DNA from: Azospirillaceae bacterium
Lineage (GTDB): Bacteria; Pseudomonadota; Alphaproteobacteria; Azospirillales; Azospirillaceae
Assembly: GCA_028277115.1 (NCBI GenBank)
Contig: JANQHG010000166.1
Span: 1-42,713 of the forward strand
Direction: 5' to 3'
Length of the DNA stretch: 42,713 nt
The notes beneath the pieces are model-generated. The model did no database searches, was not told the DNA's origin, and worked only from the letters and a program-made list of their open reading frames with translations. A program made the translations under genes and the position numbers. Shown here piece by piece: positions 41,926 to 42,713 of the stretch. Each line of letters starts with the position of its first letter. Within the stretch, counting starts at the first letter, position 1.

Positions 41926-42512
41926 TGACCGGGGGTGTGCGCGACGGTTTGGCCGGTCGCGCGTGCGAGCTTCGGCTGGCCGGCAGCGGCGGCCAGGGGT
42001 TGCAGTTGGCGGCGCGGATGCTGGCCGAGGCGTTGATGCATGACGGCCGCCGGGTGGCGCAGTCGCAGAGCTATGAGCCGACCTCGCGCGGTGGGTTGAG
42101 CCGGGCTGATTTGGTGGTCGCGGCGCCGGGGGCCGAGGTTGATTATCCGTTGGCGACGACGGTGGATGCCGCGGTTTTGTTGGACCAGCCGGCGGTCGAG
42201 CCGACCGAGCCGTTGTTGTCGTCGGTGGCGCAGGTGATTTTTGACCCGCTGCGGGTGTCGCGGGCGCCGGCGGTCGGGGATGTTCGGGCGGTGCCGTTGA
42301 CCGAGACGGCGCGGCGGCTTGGTAATGAACGAGCGGCCAATCTGGTCGGGCTGGGGGCGTTGGTTGCGGTGACCGGGGTTTGTGGGATGGATCGGTTGCG
42401 GGCTGCCGTTGCGGCATTGTCGCCTCCGGCGTACCGCGAGGTCAATCTTGAGGCATTGTCGGCTGGCGCCGAACTCGGCGGCGCTGCCCCCGCCCCCCCG
42501 CAAGGGGGGTGA
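41922..42512 (+). CDS. korC: 2-oxoacid:ferredoxin oxidoreductase, gamma subunit (KorC-like)
   Basis: A 196-residue POR-gamma family protein with ELRLAGSGGQGLQLAARMLA, AQSQSYEPTSRGGLSRADLV and a late NERAANLVGLGALVAVTG. It completes the KorABC set and lies last in the operon. The codons near its end (PAPPQGG) run into a strong GC hairpin. The second half uses more G/T-ending codons (ttg, gtt, ttt) than the other genes in the window. Confidence 0.92.
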   Translation: MMTGGVRDGLAGRACELRLAGSGGQGLQLAARMLAEALMHDGRRVAQSQSYEPTSRGGLSRADLVVAAPGAEVDYPLATTVDAAVLLDQPAVEPTEPLLSSVAQVIFDPLRVSRAPAVGDVRAVPLTETARRLGNERAANLVGLGALVAVTGVCGMDRLRAAVAALSPPAYREVNLEALSAGAELGGAAPAPPQGG

Positions 42513-42531
42513 CCCCGGGGCTGCCCCCCTT
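42502..42531 (+). terminator. GC hairpin at the end of korC
   Basis: aagggggg (42502-42509) pairs with cccccctt (42524-42531), and the loop itself contains cccc-gggg. It overlaps the korC stop codon. The T-tract is only three bases, so it is a weak intrinsic terminator or an mRNA-end stabilizer. Confidence 0.5.
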
Positions 42532-42628
42532 TAAAACGGGCCACGCCCCCAGGCGGGTGCGGGCGGCAGCCCGCGCGCGACGCGCAACCTGGAGATCAAG
42601 GACCGGCGCTGTTCACCGATCCTGTAGG

Positions 42629-42690
42629 TTGGGGCGATCGGCCGGCACGGTCTGCCTGTTTGCATCGCCGGTGGGGGCCGATCGCCCCAA
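42629..42690. repeat. 15-bp perfect inverted repeat
   Basis: ttggggcgatcggcc (42629-42643) and ggccgatcgccccaa (42676-42690) are exact reverse complements around a 32-base centre. The flank gtaggt before the first arm is shared with the inverted repeat inside the dsr operon (21761-21772). The 200 bases after korC otherwise hold nothing I can call. Confidence 0.85.
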
Positions 42691-42713
42691 CATCGGCGGT
42701 TCAGCTTTGCGGC

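Overview
The window is very GC-rich and densely coded, with many ATGA stop/start overlaps. It reads as chromosome from a sulfur-oxidizing alphaproteobacterium. That assignment is inferred from the sulfur genes, the Tad-type pilus genes, the two ferredoxin oxidoreductases and the B12-based sensory genes. There is no rRNA, tRNA or photosynthesis gene here to confirm it, and I see no CRISPR array.

Layout. (1) 1-4517, minus strand: a B12 signalling/methyl-transfer block made of a cobalamin-binding protein with a CarH-like W-x9-EH light-sensor motif, a soluble PAS-type histidine kinase, a second and different corrinoid protein, an MtaA/UroD-family protein and a truncated unknown gene. (2) 4730-8763: an HTH-like remnant, then elbB, a family 3 periplasmic binding protein and a membrane histidine kinase, all minus strand. 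(3) 8764-9481: a decayed intergenic island with a 17-bp tandem repeat, a chemoreceptor-like fragment and a GC-rich repeat element. (4) 9482-24192, minus strand: a full oxidative (reverse) dissimilatory sulfite reductase locus in the order dsrABEFHCMKLJOPN, followed by tusA, sulfide:quinone oxidoreductase and a DUF1641 gene. (5) 24462-29455: a small unknown gene, siroheme synthesis (SUMT and a CbiX-type chelatase), a short-chain dehydrogenase and an iron-sulfur (6-4)-type photolyase. (6) 29489-33862: a Uma2 protein, a secreted nuclease, a class II CPD photolyase, a phosphoribosyltransferase and a GGDEF diguanylate cyclase. (7) 33888-36537: TadG-like and TadE-like pilus genes, one of them broken by a 20-bp tandem duplication. 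(8) 36729-42531: an FNR/FixK-like site and five genes for two thiamine-dependent 2-oxoacid:ferredoxin oxidoreductases (IorA, IorB-ferredoxin, KorA, KorB, KorC), closed by a hairpin.

How the genes fit together. Sulfide is oxidized by SQR. Sulfane sulfur would be passed through TusA and DsrEFH to DsrC, and DsrAB would release it as sulfite with DsrL and the DsrMKJOP membrane complex handling electrons. DsrN, SUMT and the chelatase supply the siroheme(-amide) cofactor of DsrAB. The two photolyases and the B12 photoreceptor candidate suggest a light-exposed life. The ferredoxin oxidoreductase operon with an anaerobox-like site suggests low-oxygen metabolism.

Most worth following up: the W-x9-EH cobalamin protein, which has no DNA-binding domain and is coupled to a histidine kinase; the UroD/MtaA homologue lacking the usual zinc ligands; the double OFOR operon with an IorB-ferredoxin fusion; and the interspersed palindromic elements inside and around the dsr operon.
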